From Pseudomonas tohonis (lineage in GTDB: Bacteria > Pseudomonadota > Gammaproteobacteria > Pseudomonadales > Pseudomonadaceae): a DNA stretch of 64,000 bases. Shown here one piece after another: positions 9,601 through 17,907 of the stretch (its first letter is position 1; each line of letters starts with the position of its first letter). The stretch lies in NCBI RefSeq assembly GCF_012767755.2, contig NZ_AP023189.1, positions 5,892,001 through 5,956,000 of the forward strand, in the 5' to 3' direction. The notes beneath the pieces are model-generated. The model saw only the letters and a list, made by a program, of their open reading frames with translations. It was not told the origin of the DNA and made no database searches. The translations under genes were made by a program, and so were the position numbers.

Positions 9601-11598
9601 GTAGCTCCAGCCCGAGCCGTCGGAGTAGCTCCAGTAGTAGTCACGGCGCTCGCGAACCAGGCGGACCTTGAGCCCCTTGGCTTCCAGCTTGTTGCCGGCG
9701 GGGTCGGCCACCAGCAGCTCCACTTCGGCGGTGCCGTTGCTGTCGATCTCGTCGCCGTCGAACAGGCCACGCAGGCCGGGCAGGCGCGGCGCCGGCCACA
9801 TCGGCTGCTCCAGGCGCCGGGTGACGGGCCGGCCACCGGATTCCTGCAGGCTGGCCTGCAGGGTCAGCTCCAGCGGCGAACGTGCGTTGGCCCAGCGGCT
9901 TTCGATCTCCAGGGCGCCCTTGCCCTCTTCGTCGAGCTTGGTTTCGTCCAGCTCGATGTCCTGGCTCAGTTCCTCCTCGGTCACCGAGCCGAACTGGTAG
10001 CCGGGCAGCGACTTCACCGCCTCGCGCAGCGGGCGCACGTAGAGCTGGCCGGTCAGGCGGTTGCCGGCGGCCGGCGCGCCATAGAGGTAGCGGCCTTCGA
10101 CCTGGAAGCGGGCGGCATCGCCGGGGGCCAGCGGCTCGTCGCTGCCCTTGAGCTCCAGGGCCATGCGCTCGGGGAGGAAGTCCTCGACCAAAAATTCATA
10201 GAGCTGCTTCTGGCCGTTGCCGAGGTCGATCAGCAGTTGCCAGTGGCCGGCGGGGGCATCGCCGGAAAGCGCCAGCTGGTACTGGTAGAGGCCGCCCTCG
10301 TCGGGGTTCCAGACGAAGCGGCGGCTGACCTGTTCGTCCGGGCGGCGCACCTCCACGTTCACCGGCTGGGCGGGAACGGCGCGGCCATCGGCATCGCGCA
10401 GCAGGGCGTTGACCAGCACGGTCTCGCCGGGGCGGTAGAGGTCGCGCGGGCCGAAGACGAAGAACTGCAGCGGCTCGGCGGTCGCGCCGGTGACCTCGAA
10501 CTCGGAGAGGTCCAGCGCCGGGGCGTCGAGGCGCAGCAGGCTGGTCTGTTGCCCCTGGCGCGCCACCAGCACGCGGGCCTTGTTGGTCAGCGGCAGCTGG
10601 GCATGGCCCTGGCCGTCGGTCTTGCCCTGGGCCAGGGACTGGCCGTTCTCGTCGAGCAGTTCCAGGCCGATCTCGCTCTGTGCCTTGCCGCCGTCCAGGG
10701 CCTGGGCGAAGACGTCGAGGCGATCGCGGAAGCGGTGGGCGGAAAGGCCGATGTCGCTGAGGCTGAACAGCGTCGCCGGGTTGGTGTAGTTGAAGCTGCC
10801 GGCGCGGCGCATCAACGCGATGTAGACGCCGGGCTGCTTCAGCGGCTCGATGCCGGCGATGGGCAGCAGCATGTTCTCGCGGGTGTTGCGCGCGGGCTTG
10901 AGGTCGAAGCGACCGCTGTAGGCGAGGTCGGCCATCTTCAGGATGGTGTCGGCCTCCCAGTAGTCCAGGTTGCTGCGACGGCCCCAGCGCGACAGCAGCT
11001 TCGGCAGGGCGTCGGGGCGCACGCGGAAGAAGTCCACATCCACCGCGTCGACGTTGAGGGTGATCACCGGCAGCCCCTCGGCAAGCCGGGTCGGAAGCAG
11101 CGAGCCCTGGCTGGCGAATCCGACGCTGGGCTGCTGGTCACGAGTCTCCAGGCGGGTGACGCTCTCCTGCTCCAGGCGCGAGTCGTTCACCGCGCGCAGG
11201 CCGGGGTCGATGGTCAGGACCAGCTGGCGATTGGGCTCCAGGTGGCGCAGGCGCAGTTCCATGAGGCTGTCGTCGAGCTCCCAGGCACCGTCGACCTTGC
11301 CCTTTTCCTTGTCCACCAGGTGCAGGCGCTCGGCGAACGGCTGCTCGGGGTCCAGGGGCACGGAGAGGCTCACCGACAGCGTGCTGGCGCCGTCGACCTG
11401 GGTTTCGGAAACATCCACCACCTTGAGTTCGCGGCCGGCATAGCGCTTGGCCAGCGCCGCGACGTCGGCGGGCGCGCGCCTGGCCTCGGCGACCGGGGGT
11501 GCGGCGGCGGGTTTCTCGGCGGCATGTTCGGGGGTGGAGGAATCGCAGGCGGCAAGCAGCCCCAGCGAGAGGGCCAGTAACAATCCTTTGTACGACAT
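6691..11598 (-). CDS. yfhM: Bacterial alpha-2-macroglobulin lipoprotein (protease trap)
   Basis: About 1635 residues. I place the start at the ATG at 11598, preceded by GGAG, because it gives a clean lipoprotein signal peptide with the lipobox LAAC near residue 20; an upstream in-frame start would add 28 implausible residues. Many beta-sandwich MG-type domains follow, then the thioester motif CAEQ at about residue 1166, which marks the class that covalently traps proteases entering the periplasm. After it comes the helical thioester-domain solenoid and a C-terminal receptor-like domain. Aspartate at +2 of the mature protein (C-D) is a possible inner-membrane retention signal, which would fit cooperation with PBP1C encoded just downstream. 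Confidence 0.95.
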   Translation of the reverse strand: MSYKGLLLALSLGLLAACDSSTPEHAAEKPAAAPPVAEARRAPADVAALAKRYAGRELKVVDVSETQVDGASTLSVSLSVPLDPEQPFAERLHLVDKEKGKVDGAWELDDSLMELRLRHLEPNRQLVLTIDPGLRAVNDSRLEQESVTRLETRDQQPSVGFASQGSLLPTRLAEGLPVITLNVDAVDVDFFRVRPDALPKLLSRWGRRSNLDYWEADTILKMADLAYSGRFDLKPARNTRENMLLPIAGIEPLKQPGVYIALMRRAGSFNYTNPATLFSLSDIGLSAHRFRDRLDVFAQALDGGKAQSEIGLELLDENGQSLAQGKTDGQGHAQLPLTNKARVLVARQGQQTSLLRLDAPALDLSEFEVTGATAEPLQFFVFGPRDLYRPGETVLVNALLRDADGRAVPAQPVNVEVRRPDEQVSRRFVWNPDEGGLYQYQLALSGDAPAGHWQLLIDLGNGQKQLYEFLVEDFLPERMALELKGSDEPLAPGDAARFQVEGRYLYGAPAAGNRLTGQLYVRPLREAVKSLPGYQFGSVTEEELSQDIELDETKLDEEGKGALEIESRWANARSPLELTLQASLQESGGRPVTRRLEQPMWPAPRLPGLRGLFDGDEIDSNGTAEVELLVADPAGNKLEAKGLKVRLVRERRDYYWSYSDGSGWSYHYNEKYLNVDEQRVDVAANATARVSFPVQWGPYRVEVEDPESGVTSSLRFWAGYRWQDNAAGGAVRPDQVKLALDKPAYAEGEVARVTVTPPAAGSGYLLVESADGPLWWQSIEVPAEGKTFDIPVAREWTRHDLYVSALVVRPGERKERVTPKRAVGLLHLPLERAQRKLALTLSAPEKMRPSQPLAVHVQAKNADGSPARQVRVLVAAVDAGILSITDYATPDPFATLFGRKAYGADQLDVYGQLIEAGQGRLASLAFGGDAGLAAGGKRPNTEVRLVALQSVPVALDDKGEGEISLDIPDFNGELRLMAQAWSDDHYGMAEARTVVAAPLVAELSAPRFLAGGDEGTVALDLTNLSGKPQALDVRLEAEGQLRLADSPGSQTAPLQLADGQRTTLRIPVRALGGYGQGRIKVLVNGLELPGETLAPFARDWTLGIRPAWPALVKNFRAVLKGDSWSLPAGTLDAFQPTGREALLAVSARPPLNIGEHIRALRAYPYGCAEQTTSGLYPSLYADAATLSRLGITGESDEQRRKAIEVGVERLLGMQRYNGGFGLWSAESEEEFWLTAYVTDFLLRARDQGYTVPAEPLAKASERLLRYLQDRDLIEVSYSQYSDHTRFAVQAYAGYVLARSQQAPLGALRSLFERRAESRSGLPLVQLAVALKAMGDQPRADLALEAGLAVQRDDTFWLGDYGSRLRDQAMILALLEENDLAADRREARLFDLADLLGSDNGLSTQERNALFLAGRGLLGKPEAAWQASLSVDGNTRALDQDHGGVRLDESQVAEPLTLSSQTKAPLYQRLTLSGYPAEAPKAGGENFVIHREYLGMDGKPLDIRNLESGQLVLVHLGVEAKVRAPDALVIDLLPAGLEPENQNLGQSAASLQDASSEVRQWQEAMQNAAIKHQEFRDDRYVAAVDINEYDRTHLLYLARAVTPGRYHVPPPQVESMYRPQWQALGAAPEEMVIKAR

Positions 11599-11724
11599 GG
11601 AGGAGCTCCGGGGAGGGGACGCGCAGGTGCGCGCGCGGCAACTATAGACGAGCCCTGGCGGCCGTAAAGCCCCCTGTTTCACGCTTTTGCACGGCTATAC
11701 TGCGCAGCCCCTCCGGAGCCCCGT

Positions 11725-13071
11725 ATGAGCGCACTACTCGACGCCTGGCGGCACGCCCCCACCCATCGCCGGGTCTGGGCGCTGGCCGCGCCGATGATCC
11801 TCTCCAACATCTCCGTGCCCCTGGTGGCGCTGGTGGACAGCACCGTGGTCGGCCACCTGCCCCATGCCCACCAGTTGGGCGCCGTGGCGGTAGGCAGCAC
11901 CCTGTACATGCTGCTGCTCGGGGTGCTGGGCTTCCTGCGCATGGGCACCACCGGTTTCGCCGCCCAGGCCGCCGGGCGTGCCGATGGCGGGGCCCTGCGC
12001 CAGGTGCTGCTGCAGGGGCTGGGCCTGGCATTCGGCCTGGCGCTGCTGCTGGGGCTGCTGGCGGTGCCCTTCAGCGGCCTGGCCCTGGGCTTGATGAACC
12101 CCTCGGCCGAACTGGACGCCATGACCCGCGAGTTCTTCCACCTGCGCCTGCTGGGGCTGCCTGCGGCGCTGGCCAACTACGCGCTGGTGGGCTGGTTCCT
12201 CGGCACCCAGAACGCGCGCGCGCCGCTGGCCATCCTCCTGGGCACCAACCTGACCAACATCGCCCTGGCGCTGTGGTTCGTCCTCGGGCTCGACCTGGGC
12301 GTGGCCGGTGCCGCGCAGGCGGCGGTGGTCGCCGAATGGAGCGGTGCGCTGATCGGCCTGGCGCTGACCCGTGGCGCCCTGCGCCGCCACCCGGGCCACA
12401 TCGACTGGCCGGCGCTGCGCCTGTGGCGTGCCTGGCGCCCGCTGCTGGCGGTGAACCGCGACATCTTCATCCGCTCGCTGGCGTTGCAGCTGGTGTTCTT
12501 CCTGTTGACGGTGCAGGGCGCGCGCATGGGCGACGCCACGGTGGCGGCCAACGCGCTGCTGCTCAACGGCCTGCTGGTCACCGCCTACGCGCTGGACGGC
12601 CTGGCCCACGCGGTGGAGGCCCTGTGCGGCCACGCCATCGGGGCGCGCAACCGCCTCGAGCTGCGCCGCTCGCTGCTGGTGGCCGGCGCCTGGTCGTTGC
12701 TGGCGAGCCTGGCCTTCGCGCTGTTCTTCGCCCTCGCCGGGGGGCTGTTCATCGACATGCAGAGCGACATCGGGGAGGTGCGCGCGGTCGCCCACGTCTA
12801 TCTTCCTTATCTAGCGGTTTTGCCATTGGTGGCGGTGTGGAGCTACCTGCTGGACGGCCTGTTCATCGGCGCGACCCGGGCCCGGGAAATGCGCGACGCC
12901 ATGCTCCTGGCGGTACTGCTCGGCCTGCCCGTCGGCCTGCTGCTGCAACCATTCGGAAACCATGGCCTGTGGTTGGCGTTCCTTTGTTTTATGCTGTTGC
13001 GCGGCCTGAGTCTCGGCGCCCTCGCCTGGCGCCTGTCCCGACGCGACGCCTGGTTCACGCATGCGAACTGA
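11725..13071 (+). CDS. MATE-family efflux transporter, DinF-like
   Basis: 448 residues with about 12 membrane helices in two similar halves, the normal MATE size and topology. The N-terminal segment ('NISVPLVALVDSTVVGHL') is characteristic of the DinF branch. These proteins export cationic or oxidised compounds in exchange for Na+ or H+. It is divergent from yfhM across a 126-base spacer that includes a -10-like TATACT at 11696-11701. A GAF-GGDEF gene begins 13 bases after its stop, so the two are probably cotranscribed. Substrate unknown; I see no LexA box that would justify the din name. Confidence 0.9.
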   Translation: MSALLDAWRHAPTHRRVWALAAPMILSNISVPLVALVDSTVVGHLPHAHQLGAVAVGSTLYMLLLGVLGFLRMGTTGFAAQAAGRADGGALRQVLLQGLGLAFGLALLLGLLAVPFSGLALGLMNPSAELDAMTREFFHLRLLGLPAALANYALVGWFLGTQNARAPLAILLGTNLTNIALALWFVLGLDLGVAGAAQAAVVAEWSGALIGLALTRGALRRHPGHIDWPALRLWRAWRPLLAVNRDIFIRSLALQLVFFLLTVQGARMGDATVAANALLLNGLLVTAYALDGLAHAVEALCGHAIGARNRLELRRSLLVAGAWSLLASLAFALFFALAGGLFIDMQSDIGEVRAVAHVYLPYLAVLPLVAVWSYLLDGLFIGATRAREMRDAMLLAVLLGLPVGLLLQPFGNHGLWLAFLCFMLLRGLSLGALAWRLSRRDAWFTHAN

Positions 13072-13084
13072 CTGGAGAAATCCC

Positions 13085-14113
13085 ATGCTCGCCGCCCCGT
13101 GCCACCCCGATGAAGACCGTCGCCAGAAGGCCCTGGACGAACAGGACATTCTCGACACCCCCGCCGAGCTCTACCTCGACACCCTGGTGCGCCTGACCCG
13201 GGAACTATTCCGGGTGGAAACCGTGCTGATCAGCCTGGTGGATCGCAATCGCCAGTGGTTCAAGGCGCGCATCGGCCTGGATGCCTCGGAGACCCCGCGC
13301 GACATCTCCTTCTGCGGCCACGCTATCCTCGGCAATGGCCCGCTGCTGATCCCCGACGCGCTCGCCGACGCCCGCTTCAGCGACAACCCGCTGGTGGTCG
13401 GCGCCCCCTTCATCCGCTTCTATGCCGGCCAGCCGCTGCTCTCCAGCAACGGCATGCCCCTCGGCACCCTGTGCATGCTCGACTCCAGGCCGCGCACCCT
13501 GGACCAGGAGGAGCTGTTCCGCCTGCGCGACCTGGCGACCCTGGCCGAGGGCTACCTGCAGCTGCGCGGCATGGCCCAGCAGACGCAGAACCTGCGCCGC
13601 GCGGTGGACCGCGAGCAGCGCAAGGCGCTGATCGACCCGCTGACCCAGCTGTGGAACCGGGGCGCCCTGGCGCAGTTCTTCCCAAAGGAGATGGCCCGCG
13701 TCACCAAGGCCGGCCTGCGCCTGGGGGTGATCTATGCCGACCTCGATCACTTCAAGCGCGTCAACGACCAGCATGGCCACGCGGCCGGCGACCAGGTGCT
13801 GTGGGAGAGCTCGCGGCGCATGACCGCGGCGCTGCGCCCGGAAGACCTGCTGGTGCGCATCGGCGGCGAGGAGTTCGTCGCCCTGGTGGCGGTGCATGAC
13901 GGCGAGGAGTTGCAGCACATCGCCGAGCGCCTGCGCCGCTGCATCGCCGAGAAGCCGGTGCGCGCCGCCGGCCAGGAGCTGGCCCAGACCCTCAGCGCCG
14001 GCACCCTGCTGGTGAGCCCCGAGCAATCGCAGAACGAAGCCCTGGACCTGGCCGACCGTGCCCTGGACCGGGCCAAGCAGAACGGCCGAAACCGCGTGGA
14101 GAGCGCCAACTGA
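13085..14113 (+). CDS. GAF-domain diguanylate cyclase
   Basis: 342 residues from the ATG at 13085, chosen because GGAGA lies 7 bases upstream; an earlier in-frame ATG at 13061 lies inside the transporter gene. Residues ~20-165 form a GAF sensor domain of the subgroup that starts with 'LDEQDILDTP' and contains 'DISFCGHAI', common in soluble Pseudomonas cyclases. The C-terminal GGDEF domain has the active loop GGEEF near residue 260 and an RxxD I-site (RPED) five residues before it. No membrane segment or signal peptide is visible, so it is cytoplasmic. The GAF ligand is unknown. Confidence 0.9.
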   Translation: MLAAPCHPDEDRRQKALDEQDILDTPAELYLDTLVRLTRELFRVETVLISLVDRNRQWFKARIGLDASETPRDISFCGHAILGNGPLLIPDALADARFSDNPLVVGAPFIRFYAGQPLLSSNGMPLGTLCMLDSRPRTLDQEELFRLRDLATLAEGYLQLRGMAQQTQNLRRAVDREQRKALIDPLTQLWNRGALAQFFPKEMARVTKAGLRLGVIYADLDHFKRVNDQHGHAAGDQVLWESSRRMTAALRPEDLLVRIGGEEFVALVAVHDGEELQHIAERLRRCIAEKPVRAAGQELAQTLSAGTLLVSPEQSQNEALDLADRALDRAKQNGRNRVESAN

Positions 14114-14164
14114 CGCGGCCGCCTTCCTATAAGAACAACCCCTGATGACCGCAAAGGAGTTCAC

Positions 14165-14620
14165 ATGGCTCAAGCCATCGCCGCGTACCTGCACTACCTG
14201 TCGATCTTCATCCTCTTCTCGCTGCTGGTCCTGGAGCACCGCCTGTTCAAGCTGCCCCTGGACCTGGAGCGCGCGCGCAGCCTGATCCGGGTGGACATCG
14301 CCTACGGCCTGAGCGCCGGCCTGGTGCTGGCCACCGGCCTGGCGCGGGTGCTGTGGTATGGCAAGGGCACCGAGTACTACCTGAAGAACAGCGTGTTCCA
14401 CGCCAAGATCGGGCTGTTCATCCTGGTGGCGCTGCTGTCCGCGTTGCCGACCTTCGTCTTCCTCAACTGGCGCAACGCGCTGAAGGCCGGCCAGGTGCCC
14501 GAGGTCGCCCCGAAGACCGCCAGGCTGGTGATCATGGCGATCCGCCTGGAGCTGCTGGCGGTGCTGGTCATCCCGCTGCTGGCCGCACTGATGGCGCGCG
14601 GCTTCGGCGTCATCTCCTGA
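14165..14620 (+). CDS. DUF2214 family integral membrane protein
   Basis: 151 residues with four hydrophobic helices (about 5-22, 42-62, 80-100, 122-145), an early 'YLHYLSIF' histidine-bearing helix and a 'LEHRLFKL' motif typical of the DUF2214 family. A strong AAAGGAG ribosome-binding site lies before the ATG. The two conserved membrane histidines recall small b-type haem proteins, but I cannot claim haem binding. It stands alone, converging on the azoreductase cluster with a 6-base gap. Function unknown. Confidence 0.8.
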   Translation: MAQAIAAYLHYLSIFILFSLLVLEHRLFKLPLDLERARSLIRVDIAYGLSAGLVLATGLARVLWYGKGTEYYLKNSVFHAKIGLFILVALLSALPTFVFLNWRNALKAGQVPEVAPKTARLVIMAIRLELLAVLVIPLLAALMARGFGVIS

Positions 14621-14626
14621 GGCCCG

Positions 14627-15058
14627 TCACTGGCGCATGCCCACCGCCAGGCGGTTGAAGGCGTTCATCAAGGCCACGGCGAAGCTCAGGTCGGCGATCT
14701 GGGCCTCGCTGAAAAGCGACCGCAGGGGCTCGAAGGCCGAGTCCGGCGCACCGCTCGCCTCCAGCCGGGTCAGCGACTCGGCCCACTCCAGCGCCGCCCT
14801 CTCCTTCTCGCTGTAGAGACCACTGACCCGCCAGCCGGCCAGGGCGTCGAGCCGCGCCTGCTCTTCGCCACGGGCACGCAGGGCTTTGCTGTGCATCTCC
14901 AGGCAGAAGGCGCAGCCGTTGATCTGCGAGATGCGCAGGTAGACCAGTTCGATCAGCCCCGCGCCGAGGCTGCTGGCTTCGAGGGCCTTCTTGGTGGCGG
15001 CCAGGCCCTGGTAGGCCTCGGGGGAAAGTTGGTAGTAGGGCAGGCGCAGGGTGCTCAT
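14627..15058 (-). CDS. Carboxymuconolactone decarboxylase / AhpD-like protein
   Basis: 143 residues, all-helical, with the redox motif C-A-F-C followed three residues later by His ('CAFCLEMH'), the signature of AhpD-type alkylhydroperoxidase members of the CMD family. The redox-active cysteine pair argues for peroxide or thiol chemistry rather than true carboxymuconolactone decarboxylation. Its ATG overlaps the stop of the azoreductase gene by ATGA, so the two are translationally coupled. Last gene of a three-gene unit with a GNAT acetyltransferase and azoR. Confidence 0.9.
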   Translation of the reverse strand: MSTLRLPYYQLSPEAYQGLAATKKALEASSLGAGLIELVYLRISQINGCAFCLEMHSKALRARGEEQARLDALAGWRVSGLYSEKERAALEWAESLTRLEASGAPDSAFEPLRSLFSEAQIADLSFAVALMNAFNRLAVGMRQ

Positions 15059-15678
15059 GCAGGGACTCCAGGGAAGGGGGCAGCGGCGAAATAGGGGTTG
15101 TTGGCCAGGCGCGTGCGCGCCTGCCGCAGGGTCTCGGCCACGACGTCCGGGCCCTGGGCCAGGCCCTGCAGGTGGACGAACTCGACGTGGTGCAGGCCGA
15201 TCACGCCGAGGATGTGGCGCAGGTAGGGCGAGAGGAAATCCGCCTGGCTGGCCCTGGCGCCCAGGTAGTTGCCACCCGAGCTGACCACCACGAAGGTCGG
15301 CCGGTCTTCCAGGAGGCCTTCCTTGTTGCCATCGACCATGGTGAAGCTGCGCTGGATGCGCACCACGTAGTCGAGCCAGAGCTTCAGCGCCGCCGGCACC
15401 ATGTAGTTGTGCATGGGCGTGGAGATCAGCAGGTAATGGGCCTGTTCCAGTTCGTCGATCAGGTGCTCGGACAGCGCCAGGGCCGGGTCGTCGCGATGGG
15501 CGCGGCCGGTGACGGCGCGGGCGTAGTCGCCGGACAGGGGCGGCAGGGGCTCGCGCACCAGGTTGCGCACGGTGACCTGTGCGTTGGCGTGGATGCGCTC
15601 GGCCATCTCCCGGGCCAGCTGGCCGCCGGGGGACGCCTCTTCATTGGGGCTGCATTCGATCAGCAGGACACGGGGCAT
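15055..15678 (-). CDS. azoR: FMN-dependent NADH-azoreductase
   Basis: 207 residues with a flavodoxin-like fold: an N-terminal phosphate-binding loop ('LLIECSPNEEASP'), a central 'PMHNYMVPAALKLWLDYV' segment diagnostic of AzoR/NQO-type enzymes, and 'VVVSSGGNY'. These cytoplasmic homodimers reduce quinones and azo bonds by two-electron transfer from NAD(P)H via FMN. It sits between the acetyltransferase (2-base gap) and the CMD gene (ATGA overlap). With the divergent MocR-type regulator it suggests an inducible quinone or electrophile detoxification unit. Confidence 0.93.
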   Translation of the reverse strand: MPRVLLIECSPNEEASPGGQLAREMAERIHANAQVTVRNLVREPLPPLSGDYARAVTGRAHRDDPALALSEHLIDELEQAHYLLISTPMHNYMVPAALKLWLDYVVRIQRSFTMVDGNKEGLLEDRPTFVVVSSGGNYLGARASQADFLSPYLRHILGVIGLHHVEFVHLQGLAQGPDVVAETLRQARTRLANNPYFAAAPFPGVPA

Positions 15679-15680
15679 GG

Positions 15681-16163
15681 TCAGTTCTCCTGGGAGGGAT
15701 GCGGGGCGGCGACGGGCAGCGGCCGGCTGAAGTGCAGGCCGGTGGACAGCAGGCCCTGGCGGAAATAAAAGCGCTGCGCCAGGGAATTGGCCAGTGCCGT
15801 ATCCAGCACCAGGCGCTGGCAGCCGAGCCCGCCGCCGATCTGCGCCAGTTCGTCCAGCAGGCGGGCGCCCAGGCCCCGGCTGCGACGCTGCGGGTCGGCC
15901 ACCAGGTCGTCGACGTAGATGAAGCGCCCGTGGATCAGGTTTTCCAGCTCGCGGTAGCCGGCCAGGGCCAGCACCTGGCCGTCGCAGCAGGCGCCGAGCA
16001 GGCGGTAGCCCTGGCGGGCCTGGCGGCGCACGCGGGCGATGAAGGTCGCGGCATCGGGCAACTGCGGGCGCAGCTCGCGCATGACCGGGAAGGCGGCACG
16101 CAACTGGGCGTCGTCGTCCAGGTGGAGCAGTTCGATGGGGGGCTGCGGGTCGGGCATGGCCAC
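15681..16163 (-). CDS. GNAT-family N-acetyltransferase
   Basis: 160 residues with a GNAT core: 'YVDDLVADPQRRSRGLGARLL' gives the beta4 strand and the R/Q-x-x-G-x-G/A acetyl-CoA loop (RSRGLGA), followed by a C-terminal strand with 'FYFRQGL'. Substrate unknown. It is the first gene of the GNAT-azoR-CMD unit and lies 81 bases from the divergent MocR-family gene, so its promoter and that regulator's operator should share the 16164-16244 spacer. Confidence 0.88.
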   Translation of the reverse strand: MAMPDPQPPIELLHLDDDAQLRAAFPVMRELRPQLPDAATFIARVRRQARQGYRLLGACCDGQVLALAGYRELENLIHGRFIYVDDLVADPQRRSRGLGARLLDELAQIGGGLGCQRLVLDTALANSLAQRFYFRQGLLSTGLHFSRPLPVAAPHPSQEN

Positions 16164-16244
16164 TTTCCTCTTCTGGCGGAGCCGCTACTCTAGGCAGGCC
16201 ATGGACCAGCCTACAGGTCCAAGAATCACCAAAACGACTGGGAC

Positions 16245-17699
16245 ATGAGCATGCCAGGCCACCCCCTGCCCCTGCACCTCGACCGCGGCCTCGACACGCC
16301 GGTCTACCTGCAGCTGTACCAACGCTTCCGCGAAGCCATCGACCAGGGCCGCTTGCCGCCCGGAGCCCGCGTGCCCTCGCTGCGCAGCCTGGCCAGCGAG
16401 CTGAACCTGGCGCGCGGCACGGTGGAGGCGGCGTACCAGATGCTCATCGGCGAAGGCTACCTGCTGGCACGGGGCCCCGCCGGCACCTGCGTGTCGCCCC
16501 GCCTCGCCACGGCGCCACGGCCGCCCTCGCGCAGCGCCAGGCCGGCGCGCCCCGAGCCCCGGCGCGAGACGCAAGCCGCGCCGCTGCCCTTCCAGCTCGG
16601 CCTGCCGGCGCTCGACGCCTTCCCGCGCAAGCTCTGGGCGCGCCTGGCGGCCCGGCGCCTGCGCGAGCTGGGCGGCAGCGCGCTGATGGTGCCGGACGCG
16701 GCCGGCCATGGCCCGCTGCGGGCAAGCCTGGCGGGGTACCTCGGCATCTCCCGGGGCATCCACTGCCGGCCGGAGCAGGTGTTCATCACCGCCGGCCACA
16801 GCGCCAGCCTGGCGCTGGTGCAGCGCGCACTGATGACGCCGGGCGACGCCATCTGGCTGGAGGACCCGGGCTACCTGCACGCCCGCCAGCTGCTGCAGGG
16901 CCTCGGAGTGCGCTGCGTGCCGGTCCCGGTGGACGGCGAGGGGCTGGTGGTGGAGGCGGGCCAGCGCCTGGCGCCCGACGCACGCTTCGCCCTGGTCACG
17001 CCGACGCACCAGAGCCCCACCGGGGTCGCCCTCTCGCTGCCCCGCCGCCTGGCGCTGCTGGAACGGGCGCAACGGGTGGGGGGATGGGTGCTGGAGGACG
17101 ACTACGACAGCGAGTACCGCTACCAGGGCCGCCCGCTGCCGGCGCTCAAGAGCCTGGACCGCGAGGGCCGGGTGCTCTATGCCGGCACCTTCAGCAAGGT
17201 GCTCTACCCCGGCCTGCGCCTGGCCTACCTGGTGGTGCCGGAACGGGAGGTGGAGCGCTTCCGCGAGGTCGCCGCGCAGTTCGGCGGCGGTTGCAGCGAG
17301 CTGTTGCAGGCCACGACGGCGGACTTCATCGACCAGGGCCATTTCGCCCGCCACCTGAAGAAGATGCGCAGCCTCTACGCCCGCCGCCGCGCCCATACCT
17401 GCGGGGCGCTGCTGGCGCAGTGCGGGGAGCACCTGGATATCGACCTGCAGGCCGGCGGCATGCACCTGCTGGCCCGCCTCGCTGCGGGGAGCGACGATCG
17501 CCACATCGCCGAGCGTGCCCAGGCGGCGGGGCTCGCCGTGATCGCGCTGTCGCCCTGGTACCTGGGCGACGGCGGCGCGCCGGGGCTCTTGCTGGGCTTC
17601 ACCAATGTCGCCACGGCGGAGGAGGCAAGGGGGTTGGCAGGAAGGTTGCGGGAGGTGTTGGCGGATTGCGGGCGGCCCTTTGGGCCGCTGGGCGAATGA
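16245..17699 (+). CDS. MocR/PdxR-type transcription regulator (GntR wHTH fused to aminotransferase fold)
   Basis: 484 residues. Residues ~15-80 are a GntR winged helix ('PVYLQLYQRFREAI', 'VPSLRSLASEL', 'ARGTVEAAY'). Residues ~115-480 are a fold-type I aminotransferase domain with the PLP lysine in 'GTFSKVLYPG', the Asp in 'EDDYDSEYRY' and 'TPTHQSPTG'. MocR proteins bind PLP or PLP adducts and usually control an adjacent divergent gene, here GNAT-azoR-CMD. Its TGA at 17697-17699 lies in the centre of a REP-like palindrome. ATG at 16251 is an alternative start two codons later. Target and effector are inferred only from layout. Confidence 0.9.
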   Translation: MSMPGHPLPLHLDRGLDTPVYLQLYQRFREAIDQGRLPPGARVPSLRSLASELNLARGTVEAAYQMLIGEGYLLARGPAGTCVSPRLATAPRPPSRSARPARPEPRRETQAAPLPFQLGLPALDAFPRKLWARLAARRLRELGGSALMVPDAAGHGPLRASLAGYLGISRGIHCRPEQVFITAGHSASLALVQRALMTPGDAIWLEDPGYLHARQLLQGLGVRCVPVPVDGEGLVVEAGQRLAPDARFALVTPTHQSPTGVALSLPRRLALLERAQRVGGWVLEDDYDSEYRYQGRPLPALKSLDREGRVLYAGTFSKVLYPGLRLAYLVVPEREVERFREVAAQFGGGCSELLQATTADFIDQGHFARHLKKMRSLYARRRAHTCGALLAQCGEHLDIDLQAGGMHLLARLAAGSDDRHIAERAQAAGLAVIALSPWYLGDGGAPGLLLGFTNVATAEEARGLAGRLREVLADCGRPFGPLGE

Positions 17700-17844
17700 A
17701 TTCGCCCCTACAGGGGATCGCGCGAGCTGTGGGTGAGGTGTCGAGCCTGAAGCTTCATCGCGAATGAATTCGCTCCTACACAAGAGGGTCGGACGTGGCT
17801 GCGCACGGTGGATCCTCCACTCCGTCATCCCCGCGAACGCGGGG
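17691..17844. repeat. Cluster of REP-like palindromes downstream of the MocR gene and speA
   Basis: Three palindromes: GGCGAAT-GA-ATTCGCC at 17691-17706 (overlapping the MocR stop codon), GCGAAT-GA-ATTCGC at 17760-17773, each followed by a CYCCTACA tail, and CCCCGCG-AA-CGCGGGG at 17829-17844. The first two belong to the same family as the repeats at 41449-41470 and 41657-41677. They lie between two convergent genes, a usual REP position. The whole gap 17700-17907 holds no gene. Confidence 0.8.
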
Positions 17845-17864
17845 TTCCACTGAACAGCCCCATG

Positions 17865-17889
17865 AAAAAGCCCGGCGCTGGGCCGGGCT
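17865..17889 (-). terminator. Rho-independent terminator of speA
   Basis: On the minus strand an 8-bp stem AGCCCGGC/GCCGGGCT with a 5-base loop is followed directly by TTTTT, 19 bases past the speA stop. A textbook intrinsic terminator. Confidence 0.9.
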
Positions 17890-17907
17890 CGTTCGTGGAG
17901 CGGTGGA

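Noticed and set aside
6640..11580. A 1646-codon open frame on the plus strand, fully antisense to the alpha-2-macroglobulin gene
   Set aside because: GC-rich codon bias of the real gene leaves the opposite frame open. The product is a low-complexity Gly/Ala/Gln/Val string without domains, and the minus-strand gene has a lipobox and thioester motif.
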